A stretch of DNA of 64,000 bases from Photobacterium iliopiscarium (lineage in GTDB: Bacteria; Pseudomonadota; Gammaproteobacteria; Enterobacterales; Vibrionaceae), in NCBI RefSeq assembly GCF_003026395.1, contig NZ_PYOO01000014.1:21877-85876 (forward strand), written 5' to 3'. Position numbers and translations under genes: made by a program. The notes beneath the pieces were generated by a model, which had not been told where the DNA came from, searched no databases, and saw only the letters and a program-made list of their open reading frames with translations. Positions 28,315 to 37,559 of this stretch are shown here, one piece after another. Each line of letters begins with the position of its first letter. Within the stretch, counting starts at the first letter, position 1.

Positions 28315-28974
28315 ATGACACAAGATGAAATGAAAAAAGCAGCGGGATGGGCAGCACTTGAGTACGTAACGAAAGACAGTATTGTTGGTGTAGGTACTGG
28401 TTCAACCGTTAATCACTTCATCGATGCCTTGGCAACCCGTAAAGAAGAGATCAAAGGCGCAGTTTCAAGTTCTATCGCTTCAACTGAACGTCTAGAGCAA
28501 ATTGGCATTACCGTCTTTGATGCTAACGAGGTGGCTAGCCTTGATATTTATGTTGATGGTGCAGACGAAGTTAATGCTCAGTTTGATATGATCAAAGGCG
28601 GCGGTGCGGCATTAACTCGTGAAAAAATTGTCGCGGCAATTGCAGAAAAATTCATTTGTATTGTTGATAATACCAAGCAAGTTGACGTATTAGGTCAATT
28701 CCCATTACCGGTAGAAGTCATTCCAATGGCGCGCTCTTTTATTGGGCGTGAACTTGTAAAACTTGGTGGTGACCCAGTCTACCGTGAAGGTGTTATTACG
28801 GATAACGGTAATATCATTCTGGATGTTTACAACATGGCGATCACGGATCCTAAAGCAATGGAAGACAGCATTAACGCCCTACCTGGCGTAGTGACTGTGG
28901 GCCTATTTGCTCATCGTGGCGCTGATGTATTACTTGTTGGTTCGCCAGAAGGTACTAAAATCATCGAAAAATAA
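28315..28974 (+). CDS. rpiA: Ribose-5-phosphate isomerase A
   Basis: RpiA interconverts ribulose 5-phosphate and ribose 5-phosphate in the pentose phosphate pathway, supplying PRPP. The 219-residue protein shows the phosphate loop [11 protein letters not shown] near residue 26, DGADEVN and [14 protein letters not shown] with the catalytic Glu, all standard. Its own terminator follows, and serA lies downstream in the same direction. Confidence 0.97.
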   Translation: MTQDEMKKAAGWAALEYVTKDSIVGVGTGSTVNHFIDALATRKEEIKGAVSSSIASTERLEQIGITVFDANEVASLDIYVDGADEVNAQFDMIKGGGAALTREKIVAAIAEKFICIVDNTKQVDVLGQFPLPVEVIPMARSFIGRELVKLGGDPVYREGVITDNGNIILDVYNMAITDPKAMEDSINALPGVVTVGLFAHRGADVLLVGSPEGTKIIEK

Positions 28975-28997
28975 TGATCACTTCGTTATTTGATTAC

Positions 28998-29046
28998 AAA
29001 ACGGCAGCTATTGATCGTCCGCGAATCATTGGTTGCCGTTTTTTAT
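28998..29046 (+). terminator. Terminator after rpiA
   Basis: AAACGGCA pairs with TGCCGTTT across a 30-nt loop and is followed by a T-run (29039-29044). Confidence 0.75.
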
Positions 29047-29212
29047 TGGCTTTTTTGTAATATTCTTACCCATAACGGTTAAATTTTGATACTTTATTAA
29101 ACAGCACGTAGCAAACATTTAACCATTTAGCTACTGAGATGTAATATTTGCTTTGATCTAACTAGCTAAATATTATCATTATCAGTCGCCACGTTTTTAA
29201 GGATAAGAACTT

Positions 29213-30445
29213 ATGGCAACAGTGTCACTCAATAAAGAAAAGATAAAAATCCTCCTCCTTGAAGGTCTCCATCCCTCAACAGTAGAAGTCTTACAACAAG
29301 CAGGTTATAGCAATATTGACTATCACAAAGGCTCTCTCGATGGTGAACAACTATTAGAAGCCATCAAAGATGTCCATTTCATTGGTATTCGATCTCGTAC
29401 TCAATTAACACCAGAAGTCTTTGCTGCCGCTAAAAAACTGACCGCTGTCGGTTGTTTCTGTATTGGTACCAATCAAGTTGATCTAAACGCAGCCATGATA
29501 CGTGGTATCCCTGTTTTTAATGCCCCTTTTTCAAACACCCGTAGTGTTGCAGAACTGGTTATCGGTGAAATCTTATTATTATTACGTGGTATTCCCGAGA
29601 AAAACGCAAAAGCACACCGTGGCGAATGGTTCAAATCAGCGGATAATTCATTTGAAGCACGAGGCAAAACCCTTGGCATTATTGGGTATGGTCACATTGG
29701 TACTCAGTTAGGTATTTTAGCTGAAAATTTAGGCATGCGAGTGTGCTTCTATGACATTGAAAACAAGTTATCGCTCGGCAATGCGACTCAAGTTGGTTCA
29801 TTATCGGAACTACTCAATAAGTCCGATGTGGTGAGCTTACATGTACCAGAAACACAAGGTACCGCTAATCTCATGGGAGTCGAAGAATTCGCACGCATGA
29901 AACCGGGTTCTATTTTTATTAATGCAGCACGTGGCACCGTGGTTGATATTGATGCTCTCTGTAGCGCTTTAGAAAGCAAACACATTGCAGGCGCTGCCAT
30001 TGATGTGTTCCCTGTTGAGCCACAAACCAATAATAACCCATTTCACTCACCTCTAATGCAATTTGATAACGTGCTATTAACCCCACATATTGGTGGTTCT
30101 ACTCACGAAGCCCAAGAAAATATTGGCATTGAAGTGGCGGGGAAATTAGTAAAATACTCAGACAATGGCTCGACATTATCAGCGGTAGGTTTTCCTGAAG
30201 TATCACTACCAGAACATCATAGTAGTTGTTCTCGATTACTTCATATTCACCACAACCGCCCTGGCGTGTTAAATCAAATTACCACCATTTTTGCTTCAGA
30301 AGGCATTAACATCGCCGCCCAATTCTTACAAACAGGTGCCGAAGTCGGTTATGTGGTTATTGATGTTGAAACTGAGCGTTCAAAAGAAGCACTACAACAA
30401 CTGAAATCCATTGAAGGTACGATTCGTGCCCGTATCCTACATTAA
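29213..30445 (+). CDS. serA: D-3-phosphoglycerate dehydrogenase
   Basis: SerA oxidises 3-phosphoglycerate with NAD+, the first step of serine synthesis. It has 410 residues, as in E. coli. The NAD-binding motif is GYGHIGTQLG, the catalytic Arg lies near SIFINAARGTVVD and the His in TPHIGGSTHEAQ. A C-terminal ACT domain (about residues 338-410) binds serine for feedback inhibition. AAGGATAAG precedes the ATG. Confidence 0.98.
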   Translation: MATVSLNKEKIKILLLEGLHPSTVEVLQQAGYSNIDYHKGSLDGEQLLEAIKDVHFIGIRSRTQLTPEVFAAAKKLTAVGCFCIGTNQVDLNAAMIRGIPVFNAPFSNTRSVAELVIGEILLLLRGIPEKNAKAHRGEWFKSADNSFEARGKTLGIIGYGHIGTQLGILAENLGMRVCFYDIENKLSLGNATQVGSLSELLNKSDVVSLHVPETQGTANLMGVEEFARMKPGSIFINAARGTVVDIDALCSALESKHIAGAAIDVFPVEPQTNNNPFHSPLMQFDNVLLTPHIGGSTHEAQENIGIEVAGKLVKYSDNGSTLSAVGFPEVSLPEHHSSCSRLLHIHHNRPGVLNQITTIFASEGINIAAQFLQTGAEVGYVVIDVETERSKEALQQLKSIEGTIRARILH

Positions 30446-30466
30446 TAGATTAACGGTTTAATAACG

Positions 30467-30497
30467 AAAAAGGAGAGCATAATGCTCTCCTTTTTTA
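30467..30497. terminator. Bidirectional terminator between serA and yggE
   Basis: AAAAAGGAGAGCAT pairs with ATGCTCTCCTTTTT as a long perfect stem. T-runs on both strands suit the two convergent genes. Confidence 0.9.
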
Positions 30498-30537
30498 TGG
30501 CTATCTAATCTAGATTGGTTTTATTTTTATACTTAGA

Positions 30538-31260
30538 TTATTTTTCAGCTAATTTAAAAATCACATTTACACTGTCTTTAATCACAATATTATTATCGGT
30601 ATAGCTTTGATCAACTGATCCTTTACTCATACTGCTATACATCACCGCATCGTTACTACGACGATATGGCATTGGTTGGCTATTGGTATTGTAATCAATC
30701 TGCCATACGCCATCGATCTTATTACCAAAACCTTGCGCTAAAGATGCCGCAACTTGCTGAGCATTCTCAATCGCTTTTTGACGTGCCTGACGCTGATATT
30801 TCTCAGTATCTGCCACTTTTAAATCAATATTATTTATTTGATTAATACCATCACCTAACGCGTCATCTAAATACGTATTTAGCTTAGTTAGTTGATGCAC
30901 CGTCACCTCAATATTACGGCTGGCTTTAAAACCTGCTAGTTCCGGTTTATGGTCTTTTGGATAAGTATATCGCGCTGATAATGAAATATTAGCGCTATTA
31001 ATATCTTTTTTATCTACGCCTGCTGTTTGTAAACGTTCAATAAACTTCGTTACCGCTTGATCGACAGCTAACTTAGCGTCAACCGCTGTTTTCTTAGTTT
31101 CAACCACATTGACAGAAAAAACCGCCATATCCGGTTTAACCGTCACTTCACCACGGCCAGTTGTTTCTAAATGAGGAAATGGAATATCTGCCGCCATTGC
31201 AGCAGTTGAAACAAACGCACTAGCGCCAAGTACCATCATCGCTAAACATTGTTTTTTCAT
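30538..31260 (-). CDS. yggE: SIMPL-domain periplasmic protein YggE
   Basis: This is a 240-residue SIMPL (DUF541) protein with a signal peptide (about residues 1-23, cleavage after AMA) and the family features TTGRGEVTVKPDMA and ARYTYPKD. In E. coli YggE expression lowers oxidative stress, but the molecular role is unknown. A clear AAAAGGATGAATA precedes the ATG. argP and argO, which flank yggE in E. coli, are not present here. Confidence 0.92.
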   Translation of the reverse strand: MKKQCLAMMVLGASAFVSTAAMAADIPFPHLETTGRGEVTVKPDMAVFSVNVVETKKTAVDAKLAVDQAVTKFIERLQTAGVDKKDINSANISLSARYTYPKDHKPELAGFKASRNIEVTVHQLTKLNTYLDDALGDGINQINNIDLKVADTEKYQRQARQKAIENAQQVAASLAQGFGNKIDGVWQIDYNTNSQPMPYRRSNDAVMYSSMSKGSVDQSYTDNNIVIKDSVNVIFKLAEK

Positions 31261-31479
31261 TATTCATCCTTTTTATTGAACGCACAACAGGGGTAGTTAT
31301 TTATATAAACATCAATAACTATATCAATAAATACATTGTTGCTTATCTGTAAATGAGAAGGCTATGCTAACAAAGCCTTAATATAATGAACACTGTTTTT
31401 TAGTTACAGTTCAGAAATCATTCAGTAATAATATCGTGTTATAAACATCATTAATGCGACAATTAGCTTTTATCTAGAT

Positions 31480-31510
31480 AAAAAAAAGAAGCCCGCAGGC
31501 TTCTTTTTTA
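31480..31510 (-). terminator. Terminator of mscS
   Basis: GAAGCC (31488-31493) pairs with GGCTTC (31498-31503) around CGCA, with a long T-run on the minus strand. Confidence 0.9.
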
Positions 31511-31537
31511 GTGTCATATAATTAAAACTTGGGCAAA

Positions 31538-32422
31538 TTAAGCGCCAACTTTATTTACATGAACATCCATCTGTGGGAATGGGATTTCGATACCTTCTTT
31601 ATCAAGCTCTTCTTTAATCGCTTGGTTTAGATCGAAATATACAGCCCAGTAATCTGGCGTATTAACCCATGGACGTACCACAAAGTTAACAGAAGAATCA
31701 GCAAGAGCAACCACACCAATAGTTGGTTCTGGATCTTGAAGTACACGTGTATCCGCTGTTACTACACGGCGAAGTACTTCTTTGGTCTTCTGTAAATCAG
31801 CATTGTAAGAAACACCAATCACTAAATCGATACGACGGGTATCATTACGAGAGAAGTTAGTAATTGGGTTACCAATAATATGAGCATTTGGCACGATAAC
31901 TGTTTTGTTATCAGGCGTACGTAATTCAGTAGAGAAAATCTGAATAGATTCTACAGAACCCGCAACACCAGCAACTTCAACATAGTCGCCAGATTTGAAT
32001 GGGCGGAAACCAACAATCAACACACCGGCTGCAAAGTTTGATAATGACCCTTGAAGTGCAAGACCAATAGCAAGACCTGCGGCACCAATAACAGCAACCA
32101 CTGACGCTGTTTGAACACCAATACGACTTAATGCTGCAATTAAAACAATAACGAATAACACATAACGCACTAGACCATGAATAAACTCAACAACCGCGTT
32201 GTCCATGTCTTTTTTGCGTAAAACTTTAGCAATTGAACCAGCAATTAGTTTAACAATGATATTACCAATAAATAAAATCAGTAATGCTGAAACAATATTA
32301 ACTGCATATTGAACTAATAGATCTTGGTTTTTAGAAATCCAATTACCCGCGTGTAATACACCATTAGTCAGTGAATTATCGGATATATTCTCAACAACCT
32401 TGTCAGTAACGCTTTGTGTCAT
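31538..32422 (-). CDS. mscS: Small-conductance mechanosensitive channel MscS
   Basis: MscS is an inner-membrane channel that opens under membrane tension to release solutes on hypo-osmotic shock. The 294 residues from the ATG at 32422 have three membrane helices. The pore-lining TM3 is the Gly/Ala-rich AVIGAAGLAIGLALQGSLSN. A beta domain (VEVAGVAGSVESIQIFST) and the alpha/beta C-terminal cage follow. A start 9 codons upstream is rejected for lack of family alignment. It lies upstream of yggE on the same strand and downstream of fbaA, as in E. coli. Confidence 0.95.
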   Translation of the reverse strand: MTQSVTDKVVENISDNSLTNGVLHAGNWISKNQDLLVQYAVNIVSALLILFIGNIIVKLIAGSIAKVLRKKDMDNAVVEFIHGLVRYVLFVIVLIAALSRIGVQTASVVAVIGAAGLAIGLALQGSLSNFAAGVLIVGFRPFKSGDYVEVAGVAGSVESIQIFSTELRTPDNKTVIVPNAHIIGNPITNFSRNDTRRIDLVIGVSYNADLQKTKEVLRRVVTADTRVLQDPEPTIGVVALADSSVNFVVRPWVNTPDYWAVYFDLNQAIKEELDKEGIEIPFPQMDVHVNKVGA

Positions 32423-32762
32423 GAAGGTATCTCTCTCAAAGTATAACAATAGTAAAATGTTGTAATGTGTAAATCATACCGTAACCAGTAAAAAAATAAC
32501 ACCTTTGCAACAAATGTGATGTTAGACAATAATCGCTAACAATGCTGCGATTAGTATAATTATCTGCATTGAGTGTTCTAACATCAAAGAAACGGTGCAT
32601 TATTAATCCTTTATTAACCAAATGGCTAGTAAAAAAAATCGAACAATTATAAAAAAATATAAATTATCAACGGATGCCTAATAATGCTAACTACTTCTTA
32701 CATACAAAAAAAAGCCCACCGAAGTGGGCTTTTTCACATTTTATCTAGTGACGAAATCGAAA
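32423..32762. other. Intergenic region between fbaA and mscS
   Basis: This 340-bp region holds the fbaA terminator and a nested inverted repeat: outer arms 32518-32527 and 32578-32587 (10 bp), inner arms 32531-32537 and 32548-32554 (7 bp). No coding ORF is convincing. Confidence 0.6.
32706..32735 (-). terminator. Terminator of the epd-pgk-fbaA unit
   Basis: AAAGCCCAC (32711-32719) pairs with GTGGGCTTT (32724-32732) around a CGAA loop. Eight consecutive T lie on the minus strand. Confidence 0.92.
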
Positions 32763-33839
<1,077 letters not shown>

Positions 33840-33883
33840 AACAATAGTCCTATATTTACTTTGTTGTCTGTGGAAAAATTCTT

Positions 33884-33899
33884 GTGCAAACGTTTGCGA
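33884..33899. promoter_or_regulatory. PurR-type (LacI-family) operator candidate upstream of fbaA
   Basis: A 12-bp perfect palindrome GCAAACGTTTGC (33886-33897) lies about 47 bp upstream of fbaA. On the minus strand it reads TCGCAAACGTTTGCAC, close to the PurR consensus. It suggests a separate regulated promoter for fbaA inside the operon. Confidence 0.5.
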
Positions 33900-33946
33900 T
33901 AAGCTTCTATTTTACTGAAACATAACGTCTATCACAAACATTTAAA

Positions 33947-33990
33947 CGCGAAAACTATCACTATTATGATAAATACATCCAGTTTTCGCG
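33947..33990 (-). other. Intercistronic hairpin between pgk and fbaA
   Basis: CGCGAAAACT (33947-33956) pairs perfectly with AGTTTTCGCG (33981-33990), and a small TATCA/TGATA hairpin lies inside. There is no T-run, so it could be an mRNA processing or stability element rather than a terminator. Confidence 0.5.
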
Positions 33991-33999
33991 CCAAATAAA

Positions 34000-35163
34000 T
34001 TATGCTTTAGCGCGAGCTTCTAGCATTTCAACTGCTGGTAATTTTTTACCTTCAACGAACTCAAGGAAAGCACCGCCACCAGTAGAGATGTAAGATACTT
34101 TGTCTTTGATGCCGTATTTGTCGATAGCTGCTAGTGTGTCACCGCCGCCTGCAACAGAGAAACCAGCAGATGCTGCGATTGCGTTAGCAACAACTTCAGT
34201 ACCTTTACCGAATTGCTCAATCTCAAATACGCCAACTGGACCATTCCAAAGAATAGTTTTTGCGTTCATGATGATGTCAGCAAGTGCTTGAGCTGAATCA
34301 GGACCAAGGTCAAGAACCATGTCGTCAGCAGCAATTTCAGTTGATGGTTTGATAGTTGCAACAGCTGAGTCAGAGAACTCTTTAGCACAAACAACATCAG
34401 TTGCTACTGGAATAGCAGTGTTTGCCATTAGTGCTTGTGCTGTTGGAATAAGGTCAGCTTCGTAAAGTGACTTACCTACATCGTTGCCTTCAGCCGCGAT
34501 GAATGTGTTAGCAATACCACCACCAACAACGATTTGGTCAGCAATTTTAGCTAGTGACTCAAGAACGGTTAGTTTAGTTGATACTTTAGAACCACCAACA
34601 ATAGCAACCATTGGACGTGCTGGGTTATCCATTGCTTTACCTAGCGCTTCTAGTTCGCCAGCAAGTAGTGGACCTGCACATGCTACAGGTGCAAACATAC
34701 CTACACCGTAAGTAGATGCTTGTGCACGGTGAGCCGTACCAAATGCATCCATTACGAATACGTCACAAAGTGCAGCGTATTTTTTAGATAGTTCGTCTTC
34801 GTTCTTCTTCTCGCCCTTGTTAAAACGTACGTTTTCAAGAACAACAAGCTCACCTGCATTTAGCTCAAGACCATCAAGGTAATCTTTCGCTAATTTAACG
34901 TCACAATCTAGTGCGTCGTTTAAGTAGTTAACTACAGGTTGTAGAGAGAATTCTTCTGCGTATTCGCCTTCCGTTGGACGACCTAGGTGAGAAGTAACCA
35001 TTACTTTAGCGCCCGCTTCTAAGCAGCGCTGAATAGTAGGTAGAGATGCAAGGATACGTGCATCTGAAGTTACTTTACCGTCTTTTACTGGCACGTTTAG
35101 GTCAGCACGAATAAATACACGCTTACCAGCTAGATCCAGATCAGTCATCTTGATTACAGACAT
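34000..35163 (-). CDS. pgk: Phosphoglycerate kinase
   Basis: Pgk transfers phosphate between 1,3-bisphosphoglycerate and ADP. From the ATG at 35163 it is 387 residues, as in E. coli, beginning [25 protein letters not shown]. The C-terminal GGGDTLAAI and [10 protein letters not shown] are the nucleotide-binding segments. GAGGG lies 5 nt before this ATG, so an upstream in-frame start is rejected. It is co-directional with epd and fbaA. Confidence 0.98.
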   Translation of the reverse strand: MSVIKMTDLDLAGKRVFIRADLNVPVKDGKVTSDARILASLPTIQRCLEAGAKVMVTSHLGRPTEGEYAEEFSLQPVVNYLNDALDCDVKLAKDYLDGLELNAGELVVLENVRFNKGEKKNEDELSKKYAALCDVFVMDAFGTAHRAQASTYGVGMFAPVACAGPLLAGELEALGKAMDNPARPMVAIVGGSKVSTKLTVLESLAKIADQIVVGGGIANTFIAAEGNDVGKSLYEADLIPTAQALMANTAIPVATDVVCAKEFSDSAVATIKPSTEIAADDMVLDLGPDSAQALADIIMNAKTILWNGPVGVFEIEQFGKGTEVVANAIAASAGFSVAGGGDTLAAIDKYGIKDKVSYISTGGGAFLEFVEGKKLPAVEMLEARAKA

Positions 35164-35248
35164 GTTTTGCCCTCTCAACATTATTTAAAATAAAAGTTCA
35201 TAAATTTCATGGCCCGGCGTCACTGCCAAACCCTATAATTCTTACTAC

Positions 35249-36301
35249 TTATTTTGACGACGTTACAACAGTACTATCTGTTGCCGCCATTGCTAACGCA
35301 GTATCTAACATGCGATTTGCAAATCCCCATTCATTATCACACCACACCAACATTTTAATTAAATGCTGACCACTAACGCGGGTTTGAGTGCCGTCAACAA
35401 TCGCGCTATGAGGATCGTGATTGAAGTCAATCGACACTAGTGGTGCTTCGGTATAAGTCACTATACCCTGTAATGTACAACGAGACGCATTCAATAATGC
35501 TTGATTTACGTCATTAACTTTCACGTTTGTTGTAACAGTAACCGTTAAATCCATGGCGGTGACATTTATTGTGGGCACCCTCACAGAAATAGCTTCAAAT
35601 TTGTCAGAAAACTTCGGAAAAATACGACCGATACCTAAATGTAATTTGGTATCTACTGGGATAATGGATTGGCTAGCAGCACGCGTTCGGCGTAAATCAG
35701 GATGATAAGCATCAATAACTTGCTGATCATTCATTGCAGAGTGAATTGAGGTTATAGCGCCCGTTTCAATACCGAAACAATCATCCAATACTTGAATGAT
35801 GGGCACGATGCAATTCGTCGTACAAGAGCCATTAGAAACAATCGTGTGTTGCGGGGTTAACTGTTGATGGTTAACGCCATATACCACAGTAAAATCAATA
35901 TCTTTGGCAGCAGGATGGGAAAATAACACTTTATTAGCACCAGCATCGATGTGGGCTAAGCCATCAGCACGAGAACCAAACTTACCGGTACAATCAAGGA
36001 CAATATCGACGTCCAAATCATGCCAAGGTAACCGTTTAAGATCCGGTTGATGAAGCAGGCGAATTTGATCGCGGTGACCATTTTCATGGGCAATAAATAG
36101 ATGCTCCTGATCATAACTGACAGGCTTACCGAACCGCCCATGGCTTGAATCATACTGAAGCAGATGAGCCATTGCTTCCGGCTCCGCTAACTCATTGATC
36201 GCCACGACGATAATCTGGTGATGTTTACCGCTTTCGTACAATGCGCGTAGCACACTGCGACCGATGCGACCGAATCCATTTATTGCGACTTTTAGTGTCA
36301 T
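35249..36301 (-). CDS. epd: D-erythrose-4-phosphate dehydrogenase
   Basis: Epd oxidises erythrose 4-phosphate to 4-phosphoerythronate for pyridoxal phosphate synthesis, and is a GAPDH relative. From the ATG at 36301 it is 350 residues with the NAD motif [17 protein letters not shown], catalytic Cys in SNGSCTTNC and the Epd-type [20 protein letters not shown]. Together with pdxJ in this window it covers two steps of the DXP-dependent B6 pathway. It heads epd-pgk-fbaA, and a possible CRP site lies about 310 bp upstream. Confidence 0.96.
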   Translation of the reverse strand: MTLKVAINGFGRIGRSVLRALYESGKHHQIIVVAINELAEPEAMAHLLQYDSSHGRFGKPVSYDQEHLFIAHENGHRDQIRLLHQPDLKRLPWHDLDVDIVLDCTGKFGSRADGLAHIDAGANKVLFSHPAAKDIDFTVVYGVNHQQLTPQHTIVSNGSCTTNCIVPIIQVLDDCFGIETGAITSIHSAMNDQQVIDAYHPDLRRTRAASQSIIPVDTKLHLGIGRIFPKFSDKFEAISVRVPTINVTAMDLTVTVTTNVKVNDVNQALLNASRCTLQGIVTYTEAPLVSIDFNHDPHSAIVDGTQTRVSGQHLIKMLVWCDNEWGFANRMLDTALAMAATDSTVVTSSK

Positions 36302-36610
36302 ATCCGTGCTACAAAAAAACCAAGCGGCGTTAGTGTATACCAACCAAGTTTGAGAATCACCATAATTGTGACAACTCTCACTGCGTTTAATTAAATATGT
36401 TCATAATCAAACATATAATCACATAAATTACTCTAATAAAAACCTAAAACATGAATAACAAACCACTTTAATCGCTTGTTAATGCTATTTTTTTGTTATC
36501 CAAACTGGCTTTTTTTAGGTTATTTCAAGCAAATCACGACAACCATTAGAAATAAAGTAACTACAGATTTATTGGCGAAATAATCCTATTACATAATAGA
36601 AAGACTTATA

Positions 36611-36626
36611 TGTGACATTCATCACT
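36611..36626. promoter_or_regulatory. CRP-like site
   Basis: TGTGACATTCATCACT keeps both half-sites of the CRP consensus (TGTGA-N6-TCACA) with one mismatch. It lies 310 bp upstream of epd and 66 bp beyond the small membrane ORF. E. coli epd-pgk has a CRP-dependent promoter, which makes the site plausible. Confidence 0.5.
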
Positions 36627-36691
36627 TTTATTCTTATCACTGCCGCCAATCACTTTAAAAACAACATTGATTTGCATGATGATTGATCTCT

Positions 36692-36802
36692 CTATTTAAC
36701 GGTAATTAAAGACACAGTTACTGCCAATATCACCGCAAAGAAAAACATCACAACGACCACAACTGAATCGTTGATCATACTAACCATCAAACCTCTGCAC
36801 AT
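36692..36802 (-). CDS. Predicted 36-residue single-pass membrane microprotein
   Basis: A 36-codon ORF starts at an ATG with a near-ideal ribosome site (AAAGGAG, 3 nt spacer). The peptide is MCRGLMVSMINDSVVV followed by a continuous hydrophobic stretch (about residues 13-34, with VVVVVMFFFAVILAVTVSLI) and a terminal Lys, so it should be a single membrane helix. An internal ATG at codon 9 gives a YoaI-like 28-residue form. A loose resemblance to E. coli YoaI (FFAIAVVLVLSVLLI region) is noted but not proven. It lies alone between epd and the cold-shock gene. Confidence 0.6.
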   Translation of the reverse strand: MCRGLMVSMINDSVVVVVMFFFAVILAVTVSLITVK

Positions 36803-37016
36803 ATACTCCTTTACAACCCTGCATTTTAAATAAATAATCGTCGCGCGCTGTTGCTCTGCGTTATAAATGAAACATCAAGTAAAAGTAAAACCCTTAGAAT
36901 ATCTTCGTTAATGTTGTAATCCTCAGTGTTTCCCTTAGCTTCATCGTCGCATTTAACAATTTACGCTTATCAGCACTCACATTTTTTCATTTTTCCATTT
37001 AAAAAAAGGGTTACAC

Positions 37017-37229
37017 ATGTCGCATAAAGCAACGGGTTTAGTGAAGTGGTTTAGCGAAGAAAAAGGCTTTGGCTTTCTAACTCAAGACACAGGCAATGCT
37101 GACGTATTCGTTCACAGCAGTGGTATTACAGATAAAACATTAACCAAGCTACCAGAAGGCAAAAAAGTGTCTTTTGATGTAGAACAAGGCCAAAAAGGTC
37201 TGCAAGCGATCAACGTTGTGATTCTATAG
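37017..37229 (+). CDS. CspA-family cold-shock protein
   Basis: This 70-residue single cold-shock domain has the RNA-binding motifs KGFGFL (RNP1, about residues 17-22) and VFVHSS (RNP2, about 31-36). Such proteins melt RNA structure and act as antiterminators. Which csp paralogue it is cannot be told from the sequence. AGGG precedes the ATG, and a T-rich element near 36981-37000 lies in its leader. A terminator follows. Confidence 0.95.
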   Translation: MSHKATGLVKWFSEEKGFGFLTQDTGNADVFVHSSGITDKTLTKLPEGKKVSFDVEQGQKGLQAINVVIL

Positions 37230-37559
37230 TGACTAAAAAATGCTGCTGATACATCAGTGGCATTTTATTTTTATCGCCCCCTTATTTTCAAGATTATAAA
37301 TAATTAAAACCCTAATTAATTTAATATGGAAAATTCAATATTAATTAATCCGCATTATAAATTAAATATAAAAACCACTCACCATTTACTATTCAACAAT
37401 ATTACATATAATCTAATACCTCGTCATATTTTTATTTAATCATATACTTTAAACTAATGTCATATTTTTGTTAGTATTATTATTGTGATTATTTGTAACA
37501 TATTAATTTCACTTCAATGACAATATAATATCTTAAAATTATATTAATATGAGGTTCCA
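37230..37559. other. AT-rich gap before the acyltransferase gene
   Basis: After the csp terminator there are about 285 bp of very AT-rich DNA with no ORF, ending in GAGG just before the acyltransferase start. It probably holds that gene's promoter. Confidence 0.6.
37235..37273 (+). terminator. Terminator of the cold-shock gene
   Basis: AAAATGC pairs with GCATTTT, with CTGAT/ATCAG nested inside, followed by a T-rich tract. Confidence 0.75.

Larger units (their letters stand above)
36302..37016. other. Long intergenic region between epd and the cold-shock gene
   Basis: This 715-bp stretch contains a likely 36-codon membrane ORF (36692-36802, minus strand) and a CRP-like site (36611-36626). 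The last 200 bp are probably the long 5' leader typical of cold-shock mRNAs. The remainder is AT-rich without visible genes. Confidence 0.6.

Noticed and set aside
32518..32587. Possible integron attC site (contains GTTAGAC)
   Set aside because: The core-like motifs face the wrong way for attC pairing, and no integrase or gene cassette is near.
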